Shown: positions 8,235-15,948 of the stretch, piece after piece
Position numbering within the stretch: position 1 is the first letter of the stretch
Layout: each line of letters begins with the position of its first letter
Source of the DNA: a bacterium
GTDB taxonomy: Bacteria > Armatimonadota > HRBIN16
Length of the DNA: 29,386 nt
Direction: 5' to 3'
Assembly (NCBI GenBank): GCA_025057335.1
Contig: JANWXG010000005.1
Coordinates: 1 to 29,386 of the forward strand
The notes under the pieces: model-generated
Told to the model about the DNA's origin: nothing
Databases searched by the model: none
Seen by the model: the letters and a program-made list of their open reading frames with translations, nothing else
Made by a program: the position numbers and the translations under genes

Positions 8235-8333
8235 AGGGCGTTCTCGCCGAGTAGGATGTTCCTCTCGTTGTTGTCCTTCTCCTGCCCTGTTGCTGCGTGC
8301 ATGCCTCGGTAAGCACGTCCAGCAAACGGGTTT

Positions 8334-8430
8334 TAGAGGGTCACGCTCTGCCGTGACCTTTGCACACTCTCTTCTGGAGGGTCACGCTCCGTCGTGACCT
8401 AATGGCGGGTGCGATGGAGCGCGTCCCGAC
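8334..8430. repeat. TGGAGGG-type hairpin modules upstream of the MFS gene
   Basis: Two hairpins of the GGTCACG/CGTGACC kind (8337-8358 and 8379-8399), each preceded by a GAGGG or GGAGGG tag, followed by a partner with GCGATGGAGCGCGTCCC (8411-8427). The same module recurs at 23593-23758. It fills most of the gap between the divergent DUF2993 and MFS genes. Confidence 0.7.
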
Positions 8431-8460
8431 AGTTGCTTTCTTGGGCAGCCTTTGCTTCGG

Positions 8461-8489
8461 TTGCTTGCGCACTGCATCCGTGATACAAT
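8461..8489 (+). promoter_or_regulatory. Promoter of the MFS gene, possibly giving a leaderless transcript
   Basis: TTGCTT (8461-8466), a 17-nt spacer and TACAAT (8484-8489), preceded by TGA. Expected transcription start is 8495-8497, directly at the ATG (8498), and there is no Shine-Dalgarno between them. Confidence 0.5.
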
Positions 8490-8497
8490 GAGAATGT

Positions 8498-9745
8498 ATG
8501 AGGGCAGACGAAGAGAACAGTTTTGAACGAACCTCTCCTTCAGCTTTAGCGCTGTGGCACAATCACACCTATCGCCTCTACTGGGCGGGGGCGTTCATCT
8601 CCTTCCTGGGCAGCTGGATGCAGACAGTAGCGCAAGGATGGGTGGTCTACGAGCTGACGAACAGCAAGCTGTTGCTGGGACTGCTCGGCTTCGTCGGCTC
8701 GTTCCCCACGACGCTGTTTAGCCTGTTTGGAGGTGTGGTGGCAGACCGTCTGGAGAAGCGCAAACTGGTCATCGCCACGCAGGCGCTGTTTGCGGTTAAC
8801 GCCTTCCTCTTGGCGGTGCTGGTGCTGAGTGGACGGGTAGCCTACTGGCACATCGCGTTGATCGCCGCGCTCAACGGGTTCATCGTGGCACTGGATGCGC
8901 CTGCCCGACAGGCAATGGTGATGGAGCTAGTGGGCAAGCAGATGGTGACAGTGGGCGTAGCGATGAACTCGGCGGCGTTCAACACGGCGCGCATTCTCGG
9001 TCCCGCGATGGCAGGTAAGTTGATCGAGGTGGTGAACGCCGGGTGGTGTTTTTTCATCAATGCAGTCAGCTACCTAGCCATCATTTTCGCGCTGTGGCGC
9101 ATCCCTGCCACGCCGAACCAGAACGCTGTGGAGCGCCTCTCGGTATGGTCGGAACTACGAGAGGGGTTATCTTACGTCTATCAGAACAGTTTGCTGCGGG
9201 CACTGGTACTGCTGGACTGCGCATTGAGCATCTTCGCCATCTCTTACACGACACTGATGCCTGTGTTCGCGCGGGACGTGCTGCAAGTGGGCAAGCAGGG
9301 GTTGGGAAACCTGTTCTCGGCGACGGGCGTCGGGGCGCTGACGGGCGCGTTGATTCTGGCGAGTGTGGCGGGTTCGGTGCCGCGTGGCAAGGTGGTGCTG
9401 ACTGCGGCGACGGGTTTGTGTACGGGGCTGTTGCTGTTCGCCCTTTCGCGCAGCTACCTGCTGTCGCTGGCGGCGCTGGTGCTGGTGGGTGGCTCGGCAG
9501 TGAGCACTCTGGGATCCATCAACGCCTTGTTGCAATCGCTGAGCCCAGAGCACTTACGCGGACGCACGATGTCGCTGCACGTGTTCGCGCTGATGGGACT
9601 GGCGCCCTTTGGCAACCTGTTCATGGGCTGGATGGCGTCGCGCTGGACGGCGACTGTGGCACTGGCGACGGGGGCGCTGGTGTGCGCGACGGTAGTGGCG
9701 CTGACCGCCGCGCGTCGGGACGTACGCCAGCTGCCAGCAGTGTGA
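8498..9745 (+). CDS. MFS transporter of the EntS/MFS_3 type
   Basis: 415 residues with about 12 hydrophobic segments. The N-terminal stretch YRLYWAGAFISFLGSWMQ and the loop GGVVADRLEKRKLVI (MFS motif A, GxxxDRxxxR/K) are typical of the MFS_3 group, which includes the enterobactin exporter EntS and many multidrug exporters. LDAPARQAMVMELVG is another hallmark of that group. The substrate is not predictable; no siderophore or resistance gene is close. The promoter ends 8 nt before the ATG, so translation may begin without a leader. It is a single-gene unit: a DUF2993 gene diverges upstream and a repeat island follows. Confidence 0.88.
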   Translation: MRADEENSFERTSPSALALWHNHTYRLYWAGAFISFLGSWMQTVAQGWVVYELTNSKLLLGLLGFVGSFPTTLFSLFGGVVADRLEKRKLVIATQALFAVNAFLLAVLVLSGRVAYWHIALIAALNGFIVALDAPARQAMVMELVGKQMVTVGVAMNSAAFNTARILGPAMAGKLIEVVNAGWCFFINAVSYLAIIFALWRIPATPNQNAVERLSVWSELREGLSYVYQNSLLRALVLLDCALSIFAISYTTLMPVFARDVLQVGKQGLGNLFSATGVGALTGALILASVAGSVPRGKVVLTAATGLCTGLLLFALSRSYLLSLAALVLVGGSAVSTLGSINALLQSLSPEHLRGRTMSLHVFALMGLAPFGNLFMGWMASRWTATVALATGALVCATVVALTAARRDVRQLPAV

Positions 9746-9795
9746 ACTGGGGATGTACGTGCTGAGATGTGGTGACGCACTACGAGCATCTTCGC

Positions 9796-9819
9796 TTGTA
9801 GTGCAGGCTTGAGTCTGCA
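9796..9819. repeat. TAGTG-tagged hairpin, CAGGCT stem version
   Basis: TTGTAGTG followed by a hairpin GCAGGCTTGAGTCTGC with a stem different from the other copies. It lies 50 nt after the MFS stop and could help terminate transcription. Confidence 0.6.
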
Positions 9820-9856
9820 AGAGGCGTGCGGAAACGTATCATGCTGACTCCACATC

Positions 9857-9920
9857 TGGAGGGCGAGGCTCCTGCCGAGCCATCAGGTCTATACGGTCGC
9901 GACAGAGCGCGCCACTCCAG
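9857..9920 (+). repeat. TGGAGGG two-hairpin module
   Basis: TGGAGGGCGAGGCTCC, hairpin GGCTC-CTGCC-GAGCC, a 13-nt spacer, then GGTCGCGACAGAGCGCG and ACTCCA. The outer ends are a degraded TGGAGGG/CCCTCCA pair. Confidence 0.65.
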
Positions 9921-9923
9921 TAT

Positions 9924-9981
9924 TGTCATGCTGAGCCGAAGGCGAAGCATCTCGGAGATTCTTCGCTTCGCTCAGAATGAC
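9924..9981 (+). repeat. TGTCATGCTGAG two-hairpin module, copy 1
   Basis: First arm ATGCT...AGCAT, second arm ATTCT...AGAAT, bounded by TGTC and GAC. The two arms carry different stems. Confidence 0.8.
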
Positions 9982-10035
9982 GATGCAGGTCAGGATGACC
10001 AGCGTGGGGCGCGACGGAGCGCGACCTTCCAGTAT

Positions 10036-10093
10036 TGTCATGCTGAGCCGAAGGCGAAGCATCTCAGATTCTTCGCTTGCGCTCAGAATGACA
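10036..10093 (+). repeat. TGTCATGCTGAG two-hairpin module, copy 2
   Basis: Same order and orientation as the copy at 9924. The 20 nt before both copies also match, so this looks like a direct duplication of a unit of about 110 nt. Confidence 0.8.
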
Positions 10094-10102
10094 GGAGGGA
10101 TA

Positions 10103-10125
10103 GAGGGCGAGGCTCCCGCCGAGCC
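10103..10125 (+). repeat. GGCTC/GAGCC hairpin half-module
   Basis: GAGGGCGAGGCTCCCGCC then GAGCC: the first half of the TGGAGGG module without its second hairpin, 65 nt before the folC ATG. Confidence 0.65.
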
Positions 10126-10189
10126 GTTCTACGCAAGGGTGGGAAAGGTCGCACGGGAACTGAGAAAAATCATGCTCGGATAGGGGAAG

Positions 10190-11593
10190 ATGGACTACAC
10201 ACGCGCTGTATCGTATATGCAGAGCCTGAAGCGCTTCGGCATCAAGCTGGGCAACGAGCGGTTCGAGGCGCTGCTGGAGCGGCTGGGCAACCCGCACCAC
10301 CGGCTGCGCGTCATCCACGTTGCGGGCACGAACGGCAAGGGGTCTACCTGCACCTTCATTGCCACGGTGCTGCAGGCAGCGGGCTACAAGGTGGGATTGT
10401 ATCTGTCGCCCTACGTGTTCAACCTGCGTGAGCGCATTCAGGTCAACGGCTACATGATTCCCGAAGCCGACTTCGCACGGCTGGTGACGTGGATCAAGCC
10501 GCACATCGAAGAGCTGGCGCAGACCCCGCTGGGGCAGGTCACGGAGTTCGAGCTGAAGACGGCGGTGGGGTTTGCCTGCTTCGCCGAGCAGAGAGTAGAC
10601 TTCGCAGTGGTAGAGGTGGGACTGGGCGGCAGGCTGGACGCTACCAACGTCGTGCGCCCTCTGGTCAGCGTGATTACCTCCATCGGCTGGGACCATATGG
10701 ACCGTCTAGGAGACACGCTGGGCAAAATCGCAGCAGAGAAAGCAGGCATCATCAAGCCCTACGCCCCCGTTGTAACGGGCGTGACCGACCCCGAGCCGCT
10801 GGAGGTCATCCGCGAACACGCGCAACGGGCGGGCGTGCCTCTCACCGAGGTTAAGCCCGAACGCATGGTCATCCCGCCTCCCGTGCGCACCGTGCACTGG
10901 CAAGATGAGGGCGTGTATCGCCTGCGCCAGCGGGTGTCGGTACGCACGACGGATAACGTGTATCGCCACTTGAGCCTGCGCCTACTGGGCAAACACCAGT
11001 GTGCCAATGCCGCCGTAGCGATTGCTGCGCTGGAAGCGCTGCAACATGCGCATCGCGTGGAGATACCAGAGGGCGCTATCCGCATCGGACTGGAGCACGC
11101 CACCCTGCCGGGCAGGATGCAGGTCGTGCGGCGCGCGCCCACACTGCTGCTGGACGGGGCGCACAACGTGGACGCCGCGCAGTGCCTTGCGCATGCCATC
11201 ACCGACAGTTTTCGCTATCGCCGGCTGATCCTGGTGCTGGGGATGACACGCGGGCATGAGCCGCAGGGAGTAGTGGACGCGCTGGCGCCCCTCGCGTCGC
11301 ACATCTTCTTCACTCAGCCGCAGGAGAGGGCGCGCCCCGCCGCTGAACTGCCCGCTGCAGCGACGGTATCGTTGCCGCCGTACGAGATTGTGCCGTCGGT
11401 GCCTGAGGCGGTGGAGCGTGCTATGAGTATGGCGCACGCCGACGACCTGGTGTGCGTGACGGGCAGCTTCTACGTAGTGGGAGAAGTGCCGGTGGAGCGC
11501 TGGCAGAACCGCCAATATGTCAGCCCGGAGGAGGGAATGAAGGATGCAACGTCTGGAGAGAGCGCTGAGCATGGGGTATCGCGAGCGACGTAG
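10190..11593 (+). CDS. folC: Folylpolyglutamate synthase / dihydrofolate synthase
   Basis: Adds glutamate to dihydropteroate and/or to folates with ATP, in the cytoplasm. 467 residues, normal for FolC. The Mur-ligase-type P-loop GTNGKGS is at residues 46-52, followed by GLYLSPYVFNLRERIQVNG and EVGLGGRLDATNVV, both FolC hallmarks, and LLDGAHNVDA in the C-terminal domain. ATG at 10190 has AGGGGA close upstream. The 3' end overlaps the protease gene by 50 nt, suggesting one transcript. Whether it has one or both activities cannot be decided here. Confidence 0.95.
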   Translation: MDYTRAVSYMQSLKRFGIKLGNERFEALLERLGNPHHRLRVIHVAGTNGKGSTCTFIATVLQAAGYKVGLYLSPYVFNLRERIQVNGYMIPEADFARLVTWIKPHIEELAQTPLGQVTEFELKTAVGFACFAEQRVDFAVVEVGLGGRLDATNVVRPLVSVITSIGWDHMDRLGDTLGKIAAEKAGIIKPYAPVVTGVTDPEPLEVIREHAQRAGVPLTEVKPERMVIPPPVRTVHWQDEGVYRLRQRVSVRTTDNVYRHLSLRLLGKHQCANAAVAIAALEALQHAHRVEIPEGAIRIGLEHATLPGRMQVVRRAPTLLLDGAHNVDAAQCLAHAITDSFRYRRLILVLGMTRGHEPQGVVDALAPLASHIFFTQPQERARPAAELPAAATVSLPPYEIVPSVPEAVERAMSMAHADDLVCVTGSFYVVGEVPVERWQNRQYVSPEEGMKDATSGESAEHGVSRAT

Positions 11594-12728
11594 TGTTGTG
11601 CCTGTCGTGTTGCTGGTGGTGCTGGCACTGCTGGTGGGATGGTGGCTGGGAGTGCGCAGCCGTCCTACGCCTGCCCTGCCCGAACCACCGCCCATGACCT
11701 TCGAGCAGGCATCCACGCAGCTGCGCAGCAGCTCCGAAGCCTTCGCCGCCGTTGCGAGAGTCGCGACTCCCTCGGTGGTCAACATCAGCGCCGCCACTAT
11801 CATCCCTGGCAGGCGCTCGCCGCTGTTCGATGACCCGCTGTTCCGCTACTTCTTTGGCGACGAAGACATCCCGTTCCGCCAGCCCGAGCGCGTGGTGCGC
11901 AGCCTCGGTTCGGGCGTCATTGTCAGCCGCGACGGTCTTATTCTGACCAACAACCACGTGATTGCAGGAGCCAGCCGCATCTCAGTCACGCTGGCGGACG
12001 GGCGTCGCTTCGCTGACGCGCAGGTGGTGGGAACCGACCCTGCGACCGACCTGGCGTTGCTGCGCATCCGCGCCAACAACCTGCCCGCCATCAAGTGGGG
12101 CGACTCGCGTGCGCTAGAGGTGGGCGAGTGGGTGTTGGCGATTGGCAACCCGTACGGGCTGAGCCAGACGGTGACGGCGGGCATTGTGAGCGCCAAAGGC
12201 AGGCGCGACGTGGGCATCTCCGTGTATGAGGATTTCATCCAGACAGATGCTGCTATCAACCCTGGCAACTCCGGGGGCGCGCTCGTGAACATTCGCGGCG
12301 AGCTAGTAGGCATCAACACTGCCATCCTGTCGCAGAGCGGAGGCAACGTAGGCATCGGGTTCGCTGTGCCCAGCCACGAGGCGCGGCGCGTGATGGAGCT
12401 GCTGTTGCGTGACGGTAGGGTATCGCGCGGCTGGCTGGGCATCATCCCCGCGCGTGTGGAAGAGGGGGCAGTGCAGGGAGTGATTGTCGCCAACCTGTTC
12501 CGCAACAGCCCCGCCGACCTGGCCGGGCTGGACATCGATGACATCATCCTCGAGTGCAACGGCAGACGGGTGACCTCACCGGGCGACCTGAAGAACATGA
12601 TTGCCTCCATGCCAGCGGGCACAGAGGTGACCCTGCTGATACAGCGTGGCATGGAACGGGGCAGGGTTCGCCTGCGCGTTGCCGACCATCCGACCGACCG
12701 CTTCGGCAGACCTGTGCCAGGCATCTGA
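11544..12728 (+). CDS. HtrA/DegP-like serine protease with one PDZ domain
   Basis: Envelope quality-control protease, 394 residues. An N-terminal membrane anchor spans about 18-36, then a trypsin-like domain with the full catalytic triad: H138 in TNNHVI, D169 in ATDLALL and S243 in GNSGGAL. A single PDZ domain fills about 285-385. This is the DegS/HtrA layout (one anchor, one PDZ). A short insertion rich in Phe and Asp (about 92-108) precedes the first strand, as in DegP-type LA loops. Start is ATG 11544 inside the end of folC, with AAGG just before it; an in-frame ATG at 11571 is an alternative. It is followed 16 nt later by a gene of unknown function. Confidence 0.93.
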   Translation: MQRLERALSMGYRERRSVVPVVLLVVLALLVGWWLGVRSRPTPALPEPPPMTFEQASTQLRSSSEAFAAVARVATPSVVNISAATIIPGRRSPLFDDPLFRYFFGDEDIPFRQPERVVRSLGSGVIVSRDGLILTNNHVIAGASRISVTLADGRRFADAQVVGTDPATDLALLRIRANNLPAIKWGDSRALEVGEWVLAIGNPYGLSQTVTAGIVSAKGRRDVGISVYEDFIQTDAAINPGNSGGALVNIRGELVGINTAILSQSGGNVGIGFAVPSHEARRVMELLLRDGRVSRGWLGIIPARVEEGAVQGVIVANLFRNSPADLAGLDIDDIILECNGRRVTSPGDLKNMIASMPAGTEVTLLIQRGMERGRVRLRVADHPTDRFGRPVPGI

Positions 12729-12744
12729 GCGGGGAGGCGCGCCC

Positions 12745-13137
12745 ATGAGCTGGACAGAAGACCATCCCGAGGTTCGCCGTATCTTGCAGGCAATCATCGA
12801 GGATACACGGGCGGGCGTGCCCATCCTGCTAAACCACCGCGAGCGATATGGCGCGACGCTAGGCGAGTATCGCGTGCAGTTCGAGGGCGAGGACGACCTG
12901 TTGCACCTCTCCATCACGCGCGTGGACGGCGGGCGCATGACGCACGACGAGGCGCAGCAGCTCGCCGACCTGTTCTTCCACGCGGTGCCGAAGGGACTCA
13001 TCCAGTGCCGTCCTGCCGAGCACTCGGTGCATTACTACATCGCGCATGACCTGTTTGTGGACTACCTGGAGGGCGCCTCGCACGCGGGCGAGCCGAACCT
13101 GTCTCACGAACAGAGGGAGGGCGGCACCTGTTTGTAG
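12745..13137 (+). CDS. Unknown 130-residue protein downstream of the HtrA protease
   Basis: No family recognised. ATG 12745 has GGGGAGG at 12731-12737, an ideal site, and the frame is closed by TAG at 13135-13137. The product is acidic and soluble, with alternating strands and helices (EYRVQFEGEDDLLHLSITRV, then DEAQQLADLFFHAVP and HYYIAHDLFVDYL). It has no signal peptide or membrane segment. It probably shares a transcript with folC and the protease. The stop codon lies within a TAGTG-tagged repeat (TTTGTAGTGG), so the repeat abuts or has altered the C-terminus. Confidence 0.75.
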   Translation: MSWTEDHPEVRRILQAIIEDTRAGVPILLNHRERYGATLGEYRVQFEGEDDLLHLSITRVDGGRMTHDEAQQLADLFFHAVPKGLIQCRPAEHSVHYYIAHDLFVDYLEGASHAGEPNLSHEQREGGTCL

Positions 13138-13156
13138 TGGCGCACGGCAGTGCGCC
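13132..13156 (+). repeat. TAGTG-tagged hairpin at a gene's stop codon
   Basis: TTGTAGTG then GGCGCAC-GGCA-GTGCGCC, a 7-bp stem. The TAG is the stop of the unknown gene; the hairpin follows immediately and may act as a terminator. Confidence 0.65.
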
Positions 13157-13158
13157 TG

Positions 13159-13245
13159 CAGGGTCACGCTCCTACTGTAATCACAGTGGACGCGCTCTGT
13201 CGCGACCATGCGAACCCGGCGGCTCGGCGGGAGCCTCGCCCTCCA
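13159..13245 (-). repeat. TGGAGGG two-hairpin module, inverted
   Basis: Read on the minus strand: TGGAGGGCGAGGCTCCCGCC, GAGCC, a spacer, then GGTCGCGACAGAGCGCGTCC and a further GTGACC end. It combines hairpin types seen separately elsewhere. Confidence 0.6.
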
Positions 13246-13268
13246 CACTGCTTGCCGTTCCGTCCTTC

Positions 13269-13326
13269 TGTCATTCTGAGCGGAGCGAAGAATCTCCCAG
13301 ATGCTTCGCTTGCGCTCAGCATGACA
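13269..13326 (-). repeat. TGTCATGCTGAG two-hairpin module, copy 3 (inverted)
   Basis: On the plus strand ATTCT...AGAAT comes first and ATGCT...AGCAT second, the reverse of the copies at 9924 and 10036. Confidence 0.8.
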
Positions 13327-13338
13327 GGAAGGGGGGAC

Positions 13339-13363
13339 GGCTCAGCAGGAGCCTCGCCCTCCA
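13339..13363 (-). repeat. GGCTC/GAGCC hairpin half-module, inverted
   Basis: GGCTCAGCAGGAGCC followed by TCGCCCTCCA; lies between two TGTCATGCTGAG modules. Confidence 0.6.
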
Positions 13364-13389
13364 GCACCGTCGCCATTCTGGACGCCCTT

Positions 13390-13445
13390 TGTCATTCTGA
13401 GCGGAGCGAAGAATCTGGGATGCTTCGCTGACGCTCAGCATGACA
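13390..13445 (-). repeat. TGTCATGCTGAG two-hairpin module, copy 4 (inverted)
   Basis: Same inverted order as copy 3, with ATTCT/AGAAT then ATGCT/AGCAT. Confidence 0.8.
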
Positions 13446-13533
13446 GGGGCAGTTCAGCGAAAGTCTCGCCCTCCAGACCGTTGTTACCCTGAGCGCCTTT
13501 CGTCATTCTGAAGTCCATATTGCCTGCCCAGGG

Positions 13534-13656
13534 GAAGCACTCACGTGCTTCACTACGAGCTGTCATGCTAGTAGTGGCGCACGGCAGTGCGCCTCCTATC
13601 ATTCGGAGCGAAGCGAAGAATCTCGTTGTGTTTGTAGTGGCGCACTTTAGTGCGCC
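13534..13656. repeat. Cluster of three TAGTG-tagged hairpins, one within a broken TGTCATGCTGAG fragment
   Basis: Copies at 13534-13556 (inverted, GAAGCAC/GTGCTTC stem), 13570-13593 and 13632-13656 (GGCGCAC/GTGCGCC stems). The middle copy separates TGTCATGCT (13561-13569) from ATTCGGAGCGAAGCGAAGAAT (13601-13621), as if it had entered an older module. Confidence 0.6.
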
Positions 13657-13737
13657 TTCTCGCCTGTCTCCACAGATTGACAGCATCTCACTCTCCCACC
13701 AGCGGAGGCACATAGCGGCGCACGCCTGTCCCTCCGC

Positions 13738-13767
13738 TTGACACAGCGCCCCTCCAGCGTTTACACT
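13738..13767 (+). promoter_or_regulatory. recG: Promoter of recG
   Basis: A perfect TTGACA (13738-13743), an 18-nt spacer and TACACT (13762-13767). Transcription should start near 13774, which excludes the ATG at 13770 and favours the one at 13809. Confidence 0.5.
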
Positions 13768-13808
13768 CTATGCCTGCAGGGCGTCATCACGAGCAGGGAT
13801 GGGGTTGC

Positions 13809-15947
13809 ATGGACGGTGTCTCTCCTGCTAGAGCGGGTTCCTCACGAGCGCCTGCATCTTCCGCCTCCACGCGCCAGAAGAGCCTGGACGACGAGGTGCG
13901 TTTTGTCAAGGGGGTGGGAGAGGCGCTTGCGCAGGTGCTCGCCAAGCTGAACATCTACACCGTCTTCGACCTGCTGATGCACTTGCCCCGCCGCTATGAA
14001 GACCGCACGCACTTCCGCACGCTCTCGCAGGTAGTGCCTGGCGAAGCAGTGACCGTACACGGCACGGTGATGGCAGTAGATAACGTCTCGCCGCGCCCGA
14101 AGATGACCCTCACCAAAGTCATCATCGACGACGGCACGGGCACGCTGGAGCTGGTGTGGTTCAACCAGCCCTATCTGAAAGAGAAGTTTCTCAAGATGCG
14201 CGGACAGGACATCGTGGCGTATGGCGTCGTGCAGAACGCGCCCTACCACTACCAGATGCAAACGCCCGAATGGGAGCCGCTGACTGAGAGCGACCCCCTC
14301 GCGGCACACCGCATCGTGCCCATCTACCCGCTGACGGAAGGTCTAACACAGTCGCGCCTGCGTCGTATCCTGTACAATGCCCTGCAGACGTACGAGCCCG
14401 CGCTGGTGGATTGCCTGCCGCCTGACCTGCGCCGTCGGCTGAACCTGATGCCCTTTGCGGAGGCAGTGCGCAACGCCCATTTCCCCGACAGCATGGAGCA
14501 CCTCGAACAGGCGCGCCGACGGCTCATCTTCGAGGAGTTCTACCTGCTGCAGCTGCACCTCGCGCAGCGCAAGTACGCCGAGACGCTCGGCTCCCCAGGC
14601 ATCCGCTTCCAGATTGACAAGGAAACTCTGTGGCGCAAGCTGCACGAAATCGTGCCCTTTGAACTCACGCGGGCACAGCGGCGCGTGATTGAGGAAATCT
14701 GGAGCGACATGGCACGCGAATACCCGATGAACCGCCTGCTGCAGGGCGACGTCGGCTCGGGAAAGACGATTGTGGCGGCGGCGGCAATCCTCGCCTGCGT
14801 GCAAAACGGTTATCAGGCGGCGGTGATGGTGCCTACTGAAATCCTCGCGGAGCAGCACTTCATCGTGCTGTCGCGCCTGTTCCGTCGGCTGGGCATCATC
14901 GTCGACCTGGCGGTCGGTAGCCTCACGCCGCGCGGCAAGCGCTCTGTGCGTGAACGCATCGCCACAGGCATCACGCAGGTGGCGGTAGGCACGCACGCGC
15001 TGATTCAGGAGGGCGTGGAGTTCCGCAAACTCGGTCTGGTCATCATCGACGAGCAGCACCGCTTCGGCGTGCTGCAGCGCGCCGCCCTGCGCCAGAAGGG
15101 CGAAAACCCCGACGTGCTGGTGATGACCGCCACGCCCATCCCGCGCACGCTCACCATGACCCTGTACGGCGACCTTGACCTTTCTATCATTGACGAGTTG
15201 CCGCCTGGCCGTCGCCCTGTGAAGACGCATCGCAAGCGCGCTCACCAACGGGCGCAGGTATACGAGGCGATACGCAAACTGGTCAAACAGGGACAACAGG
15301 CGTACATCGTCTGCCCGCTCATCACCGAGTCGGAGAAGCTGCAGGCGAAGGCGGCGGAAGACCTCGCCAAACAGCTGCAGGAGGAAGTGTTCCCCGACCT
15401 GCGCGTGGGGTTGCTACACGGGCAGATGAAGCCGATGGAGAAAGAGGAAATCATGGAGCGTTTCCGCGCAGGCGAGCTCGACATCCTCGTCTCCACGACC
15501 GTGATTGAGGTCGGCGTGGACGTGCCCAACGCTACCGTGATGGTGATTGAGGATGCTGAGCGGTTCGGCTTAGCGCAGCTGCACCAGCTGCGCGGGCGCG
15601 TGGGACGTGGGGAACACCAGTCCTACTGCATCCTCATCAGCGACTCCAACGGCGAGGACGCCAATCGCCGTCTGGAGGTGCTGGTGCGCACCAACGACGG
15701 CTTCGTGATTGCCGAAGAGGACCTGCGACTGCGCGGTCCGGGCGAAATCTACGGCACGAGGCAGAGCGGCGTGCCCTCCCTGCGCGTGGCGGACATCCTG
15801 CGCGACGCCGAGCTGCTGGAACTGGCACGACAGGAAGCGTTCCGCACTGTACAGTCCGACCCCGAACTGAAACAACCCCAGCACCGCTGGCTACAGAGCG
15901 CTATGCAGCGCAACATGCCGCGCGCGGTGCTTGCCACGGTGAGTTGA
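13809..15947 (+). CDS. recG: ATP-dependent DNA helicase RecG
   Basis: Branch-migrating helicase that remodels stalled forks and recombination intermediates. With the start at 13809 the product has 712 residues, normal for RecG. The N-terminal helix-hairpin-helix-like segment (VRFVKGVGEALAQVLAKL) and the OB wedge domain with LPRRYEDR precede the helicase core. Walker A is GDVGSGKT (about 313-320 in this numbering), motif II is DEQH (about 414-417), and QLRGRVGRG is motif VI. The ATG at 13770 would add 13 residues but lies before the predicted transcription start. coaD follows after one base, so the two are co-transcribed. Confidence 0.97.
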   Translation: MDGVSPARAGSSRAPASSASTRQKSLDDEVRFVKGVGEALAQVLAKLNIYTVFDLLMHLPRRYEDRTHFRTLSQVVPGEAVTVHGTVMAVDNVSPRPKMTLTKVIIDDGTGTLELVWFNQPYLKEKFLKMRGQDIVAYGVVQNAPYHYQMQTPEWEPLTESDPLAAHRIVPIYPLTEGLTQSRLRRILYNALQTYEPALVDCLPPDLRRRLNLMPFAEAVRNAHFPDSMEHLEQARRRLIFEEFYLLQLHLAQRKYAETLGSPGIRFQIDKETLWRKLHEIVPFELTRAQRRVIEEIWSDMAREYPMNRLLQGDVGSGKTIVAAAAILACVQNGYQAAVMVPTEILAEQHFIVLSRLFRRLGIIVDLAVGSLTPRGKRSVRERIATGITQVAVGTHALIQEGVEFRKLGLVIIDEQHRFGVLQRAALRQKGENPDVLVMTATPIPRTLTMTLYGDLDLSIIDELPPGRRPVKTHRKRAHQRAQVYEAIRKLVKQGQQAYIVCPLITESEKLQAKAAEDLAKQLQEEVFPDLRVGLLHGQMKPMEKEEIMERFRAGELDILVSTTVIEVGVDVPNATVMVIEDAERFGLAQLHQLRGRVGRGEHQSYCILISDSNGEDANRRLEVLVRTNDGFVIAEEDLRLRGPGEIYGTRQSGVPSLRVADILRDAELLELARQEAFRTVQSDPELKQPQHRWLQSAMQRNMPRAVLATVS

Positions 15948-15948
15948 G

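Larger units (their letters stand above)
9746..10189. other. Gene-free repeat island between the MFS gene and folC
   Basis: 444 nt without a credible gene. In order it holds a TAGTG-tagged hairpin (9796-9819), a TGGAGGG module (9857-9920), a TGTCATGCTGAG module (9924-9981), a GGGGCGCGACGGAGCGCGACC hairpin half (about 10005-10027), a second TGTCATGCTGAG module (10036-10093) and a GAGGGCGAGGCTCCCGCCGAGCC hairpin (10103-10125). The last 60 nt lead into folC. No clear promoter was found. Confidence 0.75.
13138..13808. other. Gene-free repeat island between the unknown gene and recG
   Basis: About 670 nt without a gene. Most is repeat modules: TAGTG hairpins (13132, 13534, 13570, 13632), inverted TGGAGGG modules (13159-13245, 13339-13363, 13451-13475) and inverted TGTCATGCTGAG modules (13269, 13390) plus fragments (13501-13511, 13561-13625). 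The stretch 13660-13737 shows nothing recognisable. The recG promoter occupies 13738-13767. Confidence 0.75.

Noticed and set aside
8334..8400. c-di-GMP (GEMM) riboswitch, suggested by GGTCACG hairpins in a genome region rich in c-di-GMP genes
   Set aside because: The hairpins recur in unrelated gaps as repeat modules and lack the tetraloop-receptor layout of GEMM aptamers.
9826..10431. A 201-residue open frame across the repeat island into folC
   Set aside because: It translates hairpin repeats and then an alternative frame of folC. No ribosome site.
14343..15296. A 317-residue open frame opposite recG
   Set aside because: Shadow of a recognised helicase gene, with no ribosome site and no family features.
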